The notes under the pieces: generated by a model
Seen by the model: the letters and a program-made list of their open reading frames with translations, nothing else
The model's database searches: none
Told to the model about the DNA's origin: nothing
NCBI RefSeq assembly: GCF_009770985.1
Contig: NZ_WSRW01000001.1
Coordinates: 682,001 to 746,000, forward strand
Reading direction: 5' to 3'
DNA: 64,000 nt
Source: Mucilaginibacter lacusdianchii
GTDB lineage: Bacteria > Bacteroidota > Bacteroidia > Sphingobacteriales > Sphingobacteriaceae
Part shown: positions 36,475 to 44,225 of the stretch, piece by piece
Layout: each line of letters begins with the position of its first letter
Position numbering within the stretch: position 1 is the stretch's first letter
Position numbers and translations under genes: made by a program

Positions 36475-39400
36475 CTATTTGTTTTGTGATTGCTGATCTA
36501 CACCTTGTTGTTTTTGCAGCATACCATTGTAGTTATCGGCAACGGTGTAAGCGCTGTCTTCAACATCCTGGCACTCGTACAAACGAGGGCGCTGGAAAGC
36601 CGGACGCTGGGTGGCGGTACCACGGCCTTTAGCCTCAATCATTTTTTGGATGATGCGGCCTTCATCAGCTTTCATGGCTTTTTGGCGCTCGGCATCTTTT
36701 TCGTAATCCCAATAAGGAACGCCGTCTACATAAGTTTTTTCGGCAACGGCATAAATAGAGAGCGGATTATCAGACCATAATACTAAATCGGCATCTTTAC
36801 CGGGTTTAATACTGCCAATTCGGTTGTCCACATGCATCATTTTAGCCGGGTTCAAAGTAACCAGTTTTAAAGCATCCTCCTGGCTTAACTGACCATAGGT
36901 TACCGCTTTGGCAGCTTCCTGATTTAGACGGCGGGCCATTTCGGCATCGTCAGAGTTAAAGCCGGTCAGTACGCCAACTTCGTGCATTAGTTTACCGTTG
37001 TACGGGATAGCCTCGGCTACCTCCATTTTGTAAGCCCACCAGTCGGAGAAAGTAGAACCGGCAATTTTATGGGCCTGCATTTTGTCGGCTAGTTTGTAAC
37101 CTTCCAAAATATGGGTAAAAGTATTAATCTTAAAGCCCATTGAATCGGCCACATGTATCAGCATGTTAATTTCTGATTGCACGTAAGAGTGGCAGGTAAT
37201 AAAGCGTTTGTTGTCCAGAATTTCAGCTAACGCTTCCAGTTCCAGATCGCGGCGGGCAGTACTGTTTTTACCGGCACGGGCAGCTTTGTATTCTTTGGCG
37301 CGGGTAAAGGCATCTACATAAACCTGCTCAACCCCCATTCGGGTTTGCGGAAAGCGCATGTAAGCACTGCCAAATTGCTGCGGCACGTTGCTTTGCTTTA
37401 CGTTTTCGCCTAATGCAAATTTGATGAAGCCATCGCTACCTTCAAATTTTAGCTGCTCGGGAAGTACACCCCAACGGTGTTTCATTAATTGCGTTTGGCC
37501 GCCAATAGCATTAGCCGAACCGTGCAGAATATGCGAAGTAGTAACACCGCCAGCCAGCTGACGGTAAATGTTGATATCATCGGCATCCAGTACGTCAGCA
37601 ATGCGAACTTCGGAAGTAACCGACTGCGTACCCTCATTGATACCACCTGTAGCGGCAATATGTGAGTGCTCATCCACAATACCGGCCGAAATATGCTTAC
37701 CTGTAGCATCAATTACCTTAGCGCCACCGGCAGACAAGTTTTTGCCTACGGCTTTAATTTTACCGTTTTCAATCAATACATCAGCACCTTTTAAAATACC
37801 TTCTTTTTCGTTGGTCCAAACAGTTGCATTCTTAAACAATACCGTTTCGGCTTTCGGAATTTCGGTATTACCAAAAGCAGTAAACGGATAAATTACCGGA
37901 CCTACCGGCGCTGGCGCACGATTGCCCTGTGCACCGCCACGGCCTGCAAAACCACCATTGCCGGCAGGCGCTGCGCCCGTATAAGTAGCCGTCCATTTGG
38001 TTGAGGTTCCGTCAGGCATAATACCATCGCCTCGCAAAGTGATTGGCGATGCAGATGCAATGTAACCGCCCAAACGGATGTTACCTGATGGTTTGTTTTT
38101 GAAATCAAAATACAGATTCACCAAATCGCCAGTACGAGTGATGGTACCACGGGTGCGGGCACTATCGGCTCCGGAACGAGAAAGGCTCACTTCATAGCTG
38201 CCCGGTGTACCGCTGATAGTAAGCGTTGATGCCGGCAGGTTAGTACCGCTTAGCGTATAAGTACCACGCAAATCGGTCAGTTCCATTTTGCTGATCGCAA
38301 AACGGCTACCACCGCTCCAGGTTTCGTAAATAACATTATCAGCTTTGAACAGCTCATTTGAGGTAATCATAAAGTTGGCCATTTTGCCTTTAGCCAGCGT
38401 ACCTACTTTATTGCTTACGCCCAGCATTTCGGCCGGAATTTCGGTTAATGAACGCAAAGCCTGTTTTTCAGTTAACCCGTAGCTGATGGCAGTACGGATA
38501 TTTGTCCAAAAATCGCGCGCGTTAGTTAAACCAGCTGAAGTGATGGCAAAACGTACACCCGCTTTTTCCATAGCAACAGGGTTAGTTGGTGCCAACTCCC
38601 AGTTTTTCAATTGCGCATAGCTGATGTTGCGGGCCTCAATCGGATCTTCTACATCATATGCGGCAGGGAAGTTAACAGGGATAATAAAGCTGGCATTTAA
38701 AGCTTTGATAGCGGCGATGCGCTGATACTCCTGACCTTCGGTTTTGTAAATATATTGCTTACCAAACTCCTTGGCAATTTTATCGGCACGCAGTACACTT
38801 TGCACATCGCTTACCTCAAAAATTTGCGGCAGGGTCTGCGTACGATTAAATTCGGCTAATGAGATATTATATTCTTTGCTTTGACCTTTATACCATTGCG
38901 CATCATAATAAGTTTGACGCAGCAACGCGATACTGCCCATTAGCGATGATGGATAATTGGTAGCTGCAGTACCTTTACTGAAAGAATAATGCGCAGCTGC
39001 CTGATCGTTCAGCATTACTTCGTTGTCACGATCATCAGCCAGTGTAACTACTACCGATGTACCGCGGGCAATGCCATCTTGTACAAATGACTGCACGGTA
39101 CCAAAGCCATTTCTTTTCAGCTCTTCGGCACGGGTAGCATTTACATGAAACAGCGTTTTAGCGTTAACATCCGGACGGATGGCCTCGTTCCAGCCATAAG
39201 CACCGGGTTTTGTGGATACCGGTACTCCAGAACGGCCTCCAAAGCCAAATCCTGTGGTTTGGCGTGGCGCCTCGGGCATACCATAAGTAGTAAAGGCATC
39301 AACCAGCGCCGGGTAAATATATTTACCCTTCAAATCAATAGTTACATACCCTTTAGGTACACTGACGTTTTGGCCAACGGCTTCAATCAGTTTGTCTTTA

Positions 39401-39573
39401 ACGAGCAGGGTACCATTGGTAATGGTTTGCCCGGCACTTACCACAATGGTGGCATTAGTAAAAGCATACTGCCCCGACCGCACATCCCACGCGCCGTTTA
39501 CCGGAAAAGTTTCCTGCGCACGACTGAGGTGTACCATCAAAAGGGCAAAACAAACAAGTAAAAGTTTTTTCAT
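36475..39573 (-). CDS. secreted tandem-amidohydrolase protein
   Basis: 1032 residues with a signal peptide (1-19, LSRAQ). Two amidohydrolase-like modules lie in tandem. The N-terminal one (about 30-430) lacks the HxH motif (IYPALVDAFTTYG near 91). The C-terminal one (about 575-1000) keeps it: DEHSHIAATGG near 633, then CHSY near 796, FTHILEGYK near 824 and the Asp in GFNSDD near 872. A central beta-rich segment (about 430-560) ends in a Gly/Ala/Pro-rich linker. The C-terminal module is probably the active one, perhaps a periplasmic peptidase or deacylase. Likely cotranscribed with the shorter relative downstream. Confidence 0.88.
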   Translation of the reverse strand: MKKLLLVCFALLMVHLSRAQETFPVNGAWDVRSGQYAFTNATIVVSAGQTITNGTLLVKDKLIEAVGQNVSVPKGYVTIDLKGKYIYPALVDAFTTYGMPEAPRQTTGFGFGGRSGVPVSTKPGAYGWNEAIRPDVNAKTLFHVNATRAEELKRNGFGTVQSFVQDGIARGTSVVVTLADDRDNEVMLNDQAAAHYSFSKGTAATNYPSSLMGSIALLRQTYYDAQWYKGQSKEYNISLAEFNRTQTLPQIFEVSDVQSVLRADKIAKEFGKQYIYKTEGQEYQRIAAIKALNASFIIPVNFPAAYDVEDPIEARNISYAQLKNWELAPTNPVAMEKAGVRFAITSAGLTNARDFWTNIRTAISYGLTEKQALRSLTEIPAEMLGVSNKVGTLAKGKMANFMITSNELFKADNVIYETWSGGSRFAISKMELTDLRGTYTLSGTNLPASTLTISGTPGSYEVSLSRSGADSARTRGTITRTGDLVNLYFDFKNKPSGNIRLGGYIASASPITLRGDGIMPDGTSTKWTATYTGAAPAGNGGFAGRGGAQGNRAPAPVGPVIYPFTAFGNTEIPKAETVLFKNATVWTNEKEGILKGADVLIENGKIKAVGKNLSAGGAKVIDATGKHISAGIVDEHSHIAATGGINEGTQSVTSEVRIADVLDADDINIYRQLAGGVTTSHILHGSANAIGGQTQLMKHRWGVLPEQLKFEGSDGFIKFALGENVKQSNVPQQFGSAYMRFPQTRMGVEQVYVDAFTRAKEYKAARAGKNSTARRDLELEALAEILDNKRFITCHSYVQSEINMLIHVADSMGFKINTFTHILEGYKLADKMQAHKIAGSTFSDWWAYKMEVAEAIPYNGKLMHEVGVLTGFNSDDAEMARRLNQEAAKAVTYGQLSQEDALKLVTLNPAKMMHVDNRIGSIKPGKDADLVLWSDNPLSIYAVAEKTYVDGVPYWDYEKDAERQKAMKADEGRIIQKMIEAKGRGTATQRPAFQRPRLYECQDVEDSAYTVADNYNGMLQKQQGVDQQSQNK

Positions 39574-39891
39574 TTTGCGATTGTGAATAGTTTCCTCTAA
39601 AGATATTTAAAGATTTTATTTGAGTGCCAGTTATTTTTTAATAACAATACGTTTGTTACATGTATTTTCAACAAAAAGCACTGCAAAAACTTCATAATTT
39701 TAAATAATTGCTAAAAACGCTATACCAAAGCAAACAAAATGGCTTGTTCGCATACCCGGCAAACCAAATTTTACCTAGTTACGGGTAAACTCACATCGCA
39801 GGCTGCTTTACGCATACATCCCATACATACTTTAAAGCTCTTTATAGAGATGACTAGAATATCGTATATTCGTCGAAAATTTTAATTTGAT
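39574..39891. other. divergent non-coding region (318 bp)
   Basis: Lies between the large amidohydrolase gene (minus) and a membrane-protein gene (plus). It should contain both promoters, but I find no perfect TAnnTTTG in the expected places. A loose inverted repeat (TACCC near 39754 and GGGTA near 39782) is the only structure seen. Confidence 0.5.
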
Positions 39892-40338
39892 ATGAACGGC
39901 TACGAAATTGTAAAATACTTACACTCCGGATTTCGCTTTGTAGTACTACTGTTGATAGTACTGGCTATCTTAACTGCACTGGCTGGCTGGTTAGGCAAAA
40001 AAGCTTACACTCAAGGTAACCGCAAGCTATACCTGTTTGCCATGATATCGGCACATACGCAATTACTTATTGGTATTGCTTTATACTTTTTAAGTCCGTT
40101 TGTGCAATTTGGCAGCAATACCATGAAAGCGCCCGACATCCGTTACTGGACCGTTGAACACTTAACCATGATGCTGGTAGCCATTGTATTGATTACCATC
40201 GGTCATAGCAAATCTAAAAAAGCGGTATTGCCCGAAGCTAAACACCGTGCTGTGGCAATTTTTTATCTGCTGGCAGTAGTTATAATTGTGGCCGCTATTG
40301 TGCTGGCTAAGCGCCCTTTACTTGGCATCACAGCTTAA
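39892..40338 (+). CDS. four-helix membrane protein, cytochrome-b-like
   Basis: 148 residues with four transmembrane helices (about 14-34, 47-67, 84-102, 118-138). Histidines sit at or near the helix ends: His11 in YLHSGFRF, His55 in SAHTQLL, His89 in VEHLTMM and His104 in IGHSKSKK. Similar Bacteroidota proteins are often labelled cytochrome B because of this pattern, but heme binding is not demonstrated. It ends about 20 bp before the trp promoter and appears to be a separate unit. Confidence 0.72.
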   Translation: MNGYEIVKYLHSGFRFVVLLLIVLAILTALAGWLGKKAYTQGNRKLYLFAMISAHTQLLIGIALYFLSPFVQFGSNTMKAPDIRYWTVEHLTMMLVAIVLITIGHSKSKKAVLPEAKHRAVAIFYLLAVVIIVAAIVLAKRPLLGITA

Positions 40339-40359
40339 GAAAATATTTTCACAAAAAGT

Positions 40360-40388
40360 TTGCATTGTATATATTCTTTATATATTTG
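40360..40388 (+). promoter_or_regulatory. trp promoter: -33 TTG and -7 TATATTTG
   Basis: A TTTG (TTG at 40360-40362) lies 18 bp ahead of the perfect -7 box TATATTTG at 40381-40388. The predicted transcript begins at about 40394, a few bases upstream of the leader-peptide ATG, and carries the attenuator into trpE. Confidence 0.72.
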
Positions 40389-40400
40389 CTGATGTTAAAT

Positions 40401-40472
40401 ATGACAAACAAAGTACATAACTTAATCTGGTGGCACCTGAGTAATACAGGCAGCCGGACAGTTTGTGCATAA
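40401..40472 (+). CDS. trpL: trp operon leader peptide (tandem Trp codons)
   Basis: A 23-codon ORF reading MTNKVHNLIWWHLSNTGSR then TVCA and a TAA stop. Codons 10 and 11 are both TGG (40428-40433). Tandem Trp codons in a short ORF between a promoter and a terminator just ahead of trpE are the classic mark of a ribosome-mediated attenuator. The peptide itself is not expected to have a function; ribosome position on it decides the RNA fold. The ATG begins 13 nt after the -7 box, so the 5' leader is very short, perhaps 5-8 nt. Confidence 0.82.
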   Translation: MTNKVHNLIWWHLSNTGSRTVCA

Positions 40473-40539
40473 CTACAAAAAGAGATTAAGCAATTATAAA
40501 CCAAATTTGAAACCCGGCGCAACCACGCCGGGTTTTTTT
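40432..40539 (+). promoter_or_regulatory. tryptophan attenuator: pause hairpin, antiterminator and terminator
   Basis: Three exclusive helices can be drawn. The 1:2 hairpin pairs 40432-40439 with 40447-40455 (7 bp, starting in the second Trp codon). The antiterminator pairs GCCGG at 40453-40457 with 40514-40518, and GTTT at 40461-40464 with AAAC at 40510-40513, using the 1:2 and terminator bases. The terminator is 40511-40539. A ribosome stalled at the Trp codons would block 1:2 and free the antiterminator; one reaching the stop at 40472 would cover the antiterminator arm and allow termination. Confidence 0.78.
40511..40539 (+). terminator. intrinsic terminator of the trp leader
   Basis: Nine-bp stem (40511-40519 with 40526-40534) containing CCCGGCG/CGCCGGG, loop CAACCA, followed by seven T (40533-40539). 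It lies 24 bp before the trpE ATG and 38 bp after the leader-peptide stop, so it acts on trpE rather than on the preceding gene. Confidence 0.93.
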
Positions 40540-40562
40540 GTTATAACAGAATTTTGGAACTG

Positions 40563-41969
40563 ATGCAAAAATTTAAACTAACCACTACATACAAAAAGCT
40601 ATTAGCCGACACGACCACGCCGGTAAGCATTTACCTGCGGTTGCGGGATGTGTTTCCCAACTCACTGTTGCTGGAAAGTTCAGACTATCACAGTCGCGAT
40701 AACAGTCTAAGTTATATTTGCTGCCAGCCCATCAGCGGACTGGTGCTTGATGAAGGCACGCTTACCCAAACCTATCCTGATGGTAGCCGCCGGGAATCAG
40801 CAGCCGGTACATTTGAATTGGTTAGTTGCATCGACGAATTTTTGAAACAGTTTGAAACCGATGTATTACCTCTTAAGATAGCATCAAACGGCTTATTCGG
40901 TTATTTTACGCACGAGGCGGTAGAACATTTTGAAACCATCCGACTAAAACAGGCGGACGAGGATCCTCGCCGGATACCTACCATACAGTATCATATTTAC
41001 CGATACATCATTGCAATAGATCACTTCAAAAACGAACTGTATATATTCCAGAACCAATTGGAAGGTGACGACGAAAAAGGCATTGAAAAAATAGAATATC
41101 TAATTAAAAACAAAGACTTTCCGGAATATCACTTTAGCACTAAAGCCGAAGAACAATCGAACCTAACGGATGAGGGCTTTATGGACTTAGTGAAAAAAGT
41201 GAAGCAGCATATCTTCCGTGGAGATGTGTTTCAGATAGTGCCTTCCCGTGCTTACTCGCGCGCCTTTTTAGGCGATGAGTTTAACGTTTACCGGGCCCTG
41301 CGTTCCATTAACCCTTCACCCTATTTGTTTTATTTCGACTATGGCAACTTTCGCATCTTCGGATCATCACCCGAGGCGCAGATTACTATAAAAAATCGCG
41401 TAGCCAGCATTTATCCTATTGCGGGCACATTTAAACGTAGCGGCGATGACGAAAAAGATGCAGCAGCAGCCCGTGCGCTGGAAGCCGACCCTAAAGAATC
41501 GGCCGAGCACGTGATGCTGGTTGATTTGGCACGTAATGACCTGAGCCGCCATTGCGAACAGGTACACGTAAAATCGTTTAAACAAGTGCAGTATTACTCG
41601 CATCTTATTCACCTGGTATCGCATGTAAGCGGCAAACTACGGCCTGATGTATCGTCGTTTAAAATTGTGGCCGACACTTTTCCGGCTGGTACGCTAAGCG
41701 GTGCACCAAAATTCAGGGCCATGGAAATTATTGACGAGAATGAGAATATTAAACGGCGCTTTTACAGTGGTGCCATTGGCTACCTAGGATTTAACGGCGA
41801 TTTTAATCACGCTATTATGATCCGGTCGTTTTTAAGCAAAAACAATGTATTGCATTACCAGGCCGGCGCAGGTATTGTTGCCGACTCTGTGCCCGAAAGC
41901 GAACTGAACGAAGTGAATAATAAAATTGCCGCCTTGCGGAAAGCAATGGAAATGGCCTGTGAGTTGTGA
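40563..41969 (+). CDS. trpE: anthranilate synthase component I
   Basis: Converts chorismate plus ammonia (from TrpG) to anthranilate, first step to tryptophan. The 468-residue protein has the feedback (Trp-binding) motif LLLESSDYHSRDNSLSY near residue 30 and the chorismate-binding domain. That domain includes VKQHIFRGDVFQIVPSRAY, NPSPYLFYF, GSSPEA, PIAGTFKR, ESAEHVMLVDLARND, GTLSGAPKFRAM and the C-terminal YQAGAGIVADS. ATG 40563 is the natural start; an in-frame TTG at 40554 is rejected. Transcription is probably controlled by the upstream attenuator. Confidence 0.97.
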   Translation: MQKFKLTTTYKKLLADTTTPVSIYLRLRDVFPNSLLLESSDYHSRDNSLSYICCQPISGLVLDEGTLTQTYPDGSRRESAAGTFELVSCIDEFLKQFETDVLPLKIASNGLFGYFTHEAVEHFETIRLKQADEDPRRIPTIQYHIYRYIIAIDHFKNELYIFQNQLEGDDEKGIEKIEYLIKNKDFPEYHFSTKAEEQSNLTDEGFMDLVKKVKQHIFRGDVFQIVPSRAYSRAFLGDEFNVYRALRSINPSPYLFYFDYGNFRIFGSSPEAQITIKNRVASIYPIAGTFKRSGDDEKDAAAARALEADPKESAEHVMLVDLARNDLSRHCEQVHVKSFKQVQYYSHLIHLVSHVSGKLRPDVSSFKIVADTFPAGTLSGAPKFRAMEIIDENENIKRRFYSGAIGYLGFNGDFNHAIMIRSFLSKNNVLHYQAGAGIVADSVPESELNEVNNKIAALRKAMEMACEL

Positions 41970-41986
41970 GTTGTGAGTTGTGAGTT
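41960..41986 (+). repeat. tandem heptamer GAGTTGT x3 at the trpE stop
   Basis: GAGTTGTGAGTTGTGAGTTG and following bases repeat a 7-bp unit three to four times. The first unit contains the trpE TGA stop. Three-frame repetition of TGA gives redundant stops. Related to the heptamers at 23160-23255. Confidence 0.75.
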
Positions 41987-42021
41987 AAAGAGAATTTGGT
42001 ATAGATTAAAAGGTTTTTGAG

Positions 42022-42627
42022 ATGAGTAACAAGATATTAATTATAGATAATTACGATTCGTTCACTTATAACCTGGTGCATTTGGTAAATGAACTGGGCT
42101 TGGATTGTGAAGTATGGCGTAACGACCAGTTTAAGCTGGAAGATGTGGAGCAGTTTGATAAAATCATTTTATCGCCAGGACCAGGTATACCATCCGAAGC
42201 GGGTTTGCTATTGGATGTCATTAAAACTTATTCGCCCACTAAAAGCATATTTGGGGTATGCCTGGGCCAGCAAGCTATTGCCGAGGTATTTGGCGGGCAG
42301 TTATATAATTTAAGCCGCCCGATGCATGGCATTGCCACGCCGGTAAAAGTAACCGACCAAGACGAGCCCTTGTTTAGCGGGCTGCCTGAGCAAATTAATG
42401 TTGGACGCTACCATTCATGGGTCGTATCAAACGAAGGACTACCCGAAGAACTGACCGTGACCGCTATCGACGAAACCGATAACTCGATCATGGCCCTGCG
42501 CCACAAAACTTTTGATGTGCGCGGCGTACAGTTTCACCCCGAATCGGTATTGACGGAATATGGCAAAGAGATGCTGAGCAACTGGTTAGCCACTCCACAA
42601 CGCCCCAAAGCGGAAGTTACTGAGTAA
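42022..42627 (+). CDS. trpG: anthranilate synthase component II (glutamine amidotransferase)
   Basis: Releases ammonia from glutamine for TrpE. The 201-residue class I amidotransferase has the catalytic triad Cys80 (FGVCLGQQ), His172 and Glu174 (QFHPES), the oxyanion motif SPGPGIP (51-57) and the Trp-branch RYHSW (129-133). It could also serve p-aminobenzoate synthesis (pabA), as in bacteria with one shared subunit. It starts 52 bp after trpE. No trpD follows. Confidence 0.96.
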   Translation: MSNKILIIDNYDSFTYNLVHLVNELGLDCEVWRNDQFKLEDVEQFDKIILSPGPGIPSEAGLLLDVIKTYSPTKSIFGVCLGQQAIAEVFGGQLYNLSRPMHGIATPVKVTDQDEPLFSGLPEQINVGRYHSWVVSNEGLPEELTVTAIDETDNSIMALRHKTFDVRGVQFHPESVLTEYGKEMLSNWLATPQRPKAEVTE

Positions 42628-42632
42628 ACGGA

Positions 42633-42665
42633 TTGACCTGCTCGATATGATATTAAATAACTTTG
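42633..42665 (+). promoter_or_regulatory. trpC promoter: -33 TTG and -7 TAACTTTG
   Basis: TTG at 42633-42635 and a perfect TAACTTTG at 42658-42665 with 22 bp between. It gives trpC an independent transcription start at about 42671 and a leader of about 43 nt that includes a small CCCC/GGGG hairpin (42691-42702). Confidence 0.65.
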
Positions 42666-42713
42666 CGTTACATTAATTAATCAAAAGATTCCCCTGTTGG
42701 GGTTAAAAGGATT

Positions 42714-43499
42714 ATGAGTATTTTAGATACCATCGTACAAAAGAAAAAGAAAGAGGTAGCAGCATCCAAGATAGTTACCCCCTATATACATCTGGAAGAA
42801 CGCGAGATGTTTTTGCGCGAGCCGCTATCCATGAAAGAGTTTCTGCTTGATCCGGCACGCACCGGCATTATTGCTGAATTTAAGCGTAAATCACCCTCTA
42901 AAGGCATTATTAACGATCAGGTAAAAGTACAGGATGTAACGCAGGCATATGCAGCAGCTGGTGCATCGGCCATATCTGTACTTACCGACCGCCATTTCTT
43001 CATGGGTGCTAAACATGATTTGCTTAATGCCCGTAAAGTAAACGACATCCCTTTGCTGCGCAAAGATTTCATGATTGATGAATACCAGATTGTAGAAGCC
43101 AAAACCTTGGGTGCTGATATCATCCTGCTTATTGCGGCCATCCTTACCCCTGCACAAATCAAAAGCTTTGCGGCATTGGCTAAAGGCATTGGGCTAAGCG
43201 TATTGCTGGAAGTGCATAACTTGGAAGAACTAGAACGCAGTATTGACGATAATGTGGATGCCATTGGCGTAAACAACCGCAATCTAGCCGACTTTACGGT
43301 ATCGGTAGATACTTCTTTTCAATTGGCCGAACATATTCCTGACAGATTTTTAAAAGTATCCGAAAGTGCCATCAGCAACCCGGAAACCATCAAGCAACTA
43401 AAGCAAGCGGGTTTCAACGGCTTTTTAATTGGGGAGAATTTTATGCGCCAGACTGATCCGGGCTTGGCTATGGAAGAGTTTGTAAAGGCTTTAAAGTAG
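42714..43499 (+). CDS. trpC: indole-3-glycerol phosphate synthase
   Basis: Ring closure of CdRP to indole-3-glycerol phosphate, fourth step of tryptophan synthesis. The 261-residue TIM barrel shows IAEFKRKSPSKG (the catalytic Glu/Lys region), SVLTDRHFFMGAKHDL, PLLRKDFMIDEYQI, LLEVHNLEELE, IGVNNRNL and VSESAISNPETI. Phosphoribosylanthranilate isomerase (trpF) is not fused or adjacent. The gap of 86 bp from trpG contains its own promoter, and trpD is absent from its usual place between the two. Confidence 0.96.
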   Translation: MSILDTIVQKKKKEVAASKIVTPYIHLEEREMFLREPLSMKEFLLDPARTGIIAEFKRKSPSKGIINDQVKVQDVTQAYAAAGASAISVLTDRHFFMGAKHDLLNARKVNDIPLLRKDFMIDEYQIVEAKTLGADIILLIAAILTPAQIKSFAALAKGIGLSVLLEVHNLEELERSIDDNVDAIGVNNRNLADFTVSVDTSFQLAEHIPDRFLKVSESAISNPETIKQLKQAGFNGFLIGENFMRQTDPGLAMEEFVKALK

Positions 43500-43760
43500 G
43501 GAAAAATAGAAGCAAGAGCCAAGAAACAAGAGCTAAGATTTAACCCCATCGTCATTGCGAGAAAGTTGTGGCTTACATAGTGGCCGTGAAGCAACTGCGT
43601 GAGTTATGCTACTATTACTGGTTTATGCATTTTGAACCTCCTGTAATGGCAATTTAACTTCCTTTGTCCGCTCTATTGCCGCGGAGGCTAGTTACTTTGC
43701 CTTAGATGCAAAGCTAACCAAACATCAAGGCAGAAAATAAGCGTTCAGCCGCACAGGCAA
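43493..43760. repeat. long intergenic repeat block, copy 1
   Basis: Starts at the trpC stop with a 14-bp imperfect tandem pair (CAAGAGCCAAGAAA and CAAGAGCTAAGATT). It continues through a GTCATTGCGAG element (43551 on) and a segment CTATTGCCGCGGAGGCTAG near 43675. The same order of motifs recurs at 46396-46640 after a methyltransferase gene. No coding content. Confidence 0.7.
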
Positions 43761-43847
43761 AACACCCTGGCCCGCATTTTCTGCCAGCCTCACGCACCTT
43801 TTGTAGTCTGGTTTAGAACTTTCGTTCTTTTTTTTTCTCTCTCCCCC

Positions 43848-43940
43848 TTGTCATGGCGAGCGTTAGCGTGGTCATCCCTTCCCTTGCTCATCCACGTTGC
43901 TTGTCTCGCGAAGGGATTGCTTCGTTCCTCGCAATGACAA
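43848..43940. repeat. GTCATTGCGAG-type imperfect palindromic repeat
   Basis: Left end TTGTCATGGCGAG and right end CTCGCAATGACAA are near-perfect inverted copies flanking about 70 bp. This belongs to the dispersed family also seen at 43551, 45506, 46452 and 56361. Confidence 0.78.
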
Positions 43941-44000
43941 AAACTACTTGATATATTTAAACATACATTCTGCCAATCCTCCACCAACTCCAAGCAACCC

Positions 44001-44083
44001 GCGTTAAGGATTGCAGCGGATACCGGCCTTGTGGCTAAGGCCTGCAGGCGTATGAGCGAAAAGCCTGACCCGTTAGGGAACGC
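44001..44083. repeat. structured intergenic element beginning GCGTTAAGGATTGCAGCGG
   Basis: An 83-bp segment with ends GCGTTAAGG and CCGTTAGGGAACGC and an internal hairpin GGCCTT/AAGGCC (44025-44042). Elements with this start and end are, to my knowledge, frequent in intergenic DNA of Sphingobacteriales and relatives. Only one copy is in this window. Confidence 0.5.
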
Positions 44084-44225
44084 TGATATAAAAAAAGATA
44101 TAAATTGAGGCTTATCTAACAATGCTGATCCAAAAGCCCCCTGCTAATATGGCATTCTAGTTTATTATAACCGCCATTTCAACGGGTTTTAGTAACTTGG
44201 CATTTACATTGTTATATTACTGTTA

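Noticed and set aside
40511..40539. Terminator for the four-helix membrane-protein gene at 39892-40338
   Set aside because: It lies about 170 bp downstream and after a separate promoter and the leader peptide; attenuator function fits better.
42691..42702. CCCC/GGGG hairpin in the trpC leader as a second attenuator
   Set aside because: Only 4 bp, no T-run and no Trp-rich ORF around it.
43790..44122. Minus-strand ORF of 110 codons downstream of trpC
   Set aside because: It runs through intergenic repeats; the phrase CHCEERSNP is the translation of the GTCATTGCGAG repeat, a frequent false gene.
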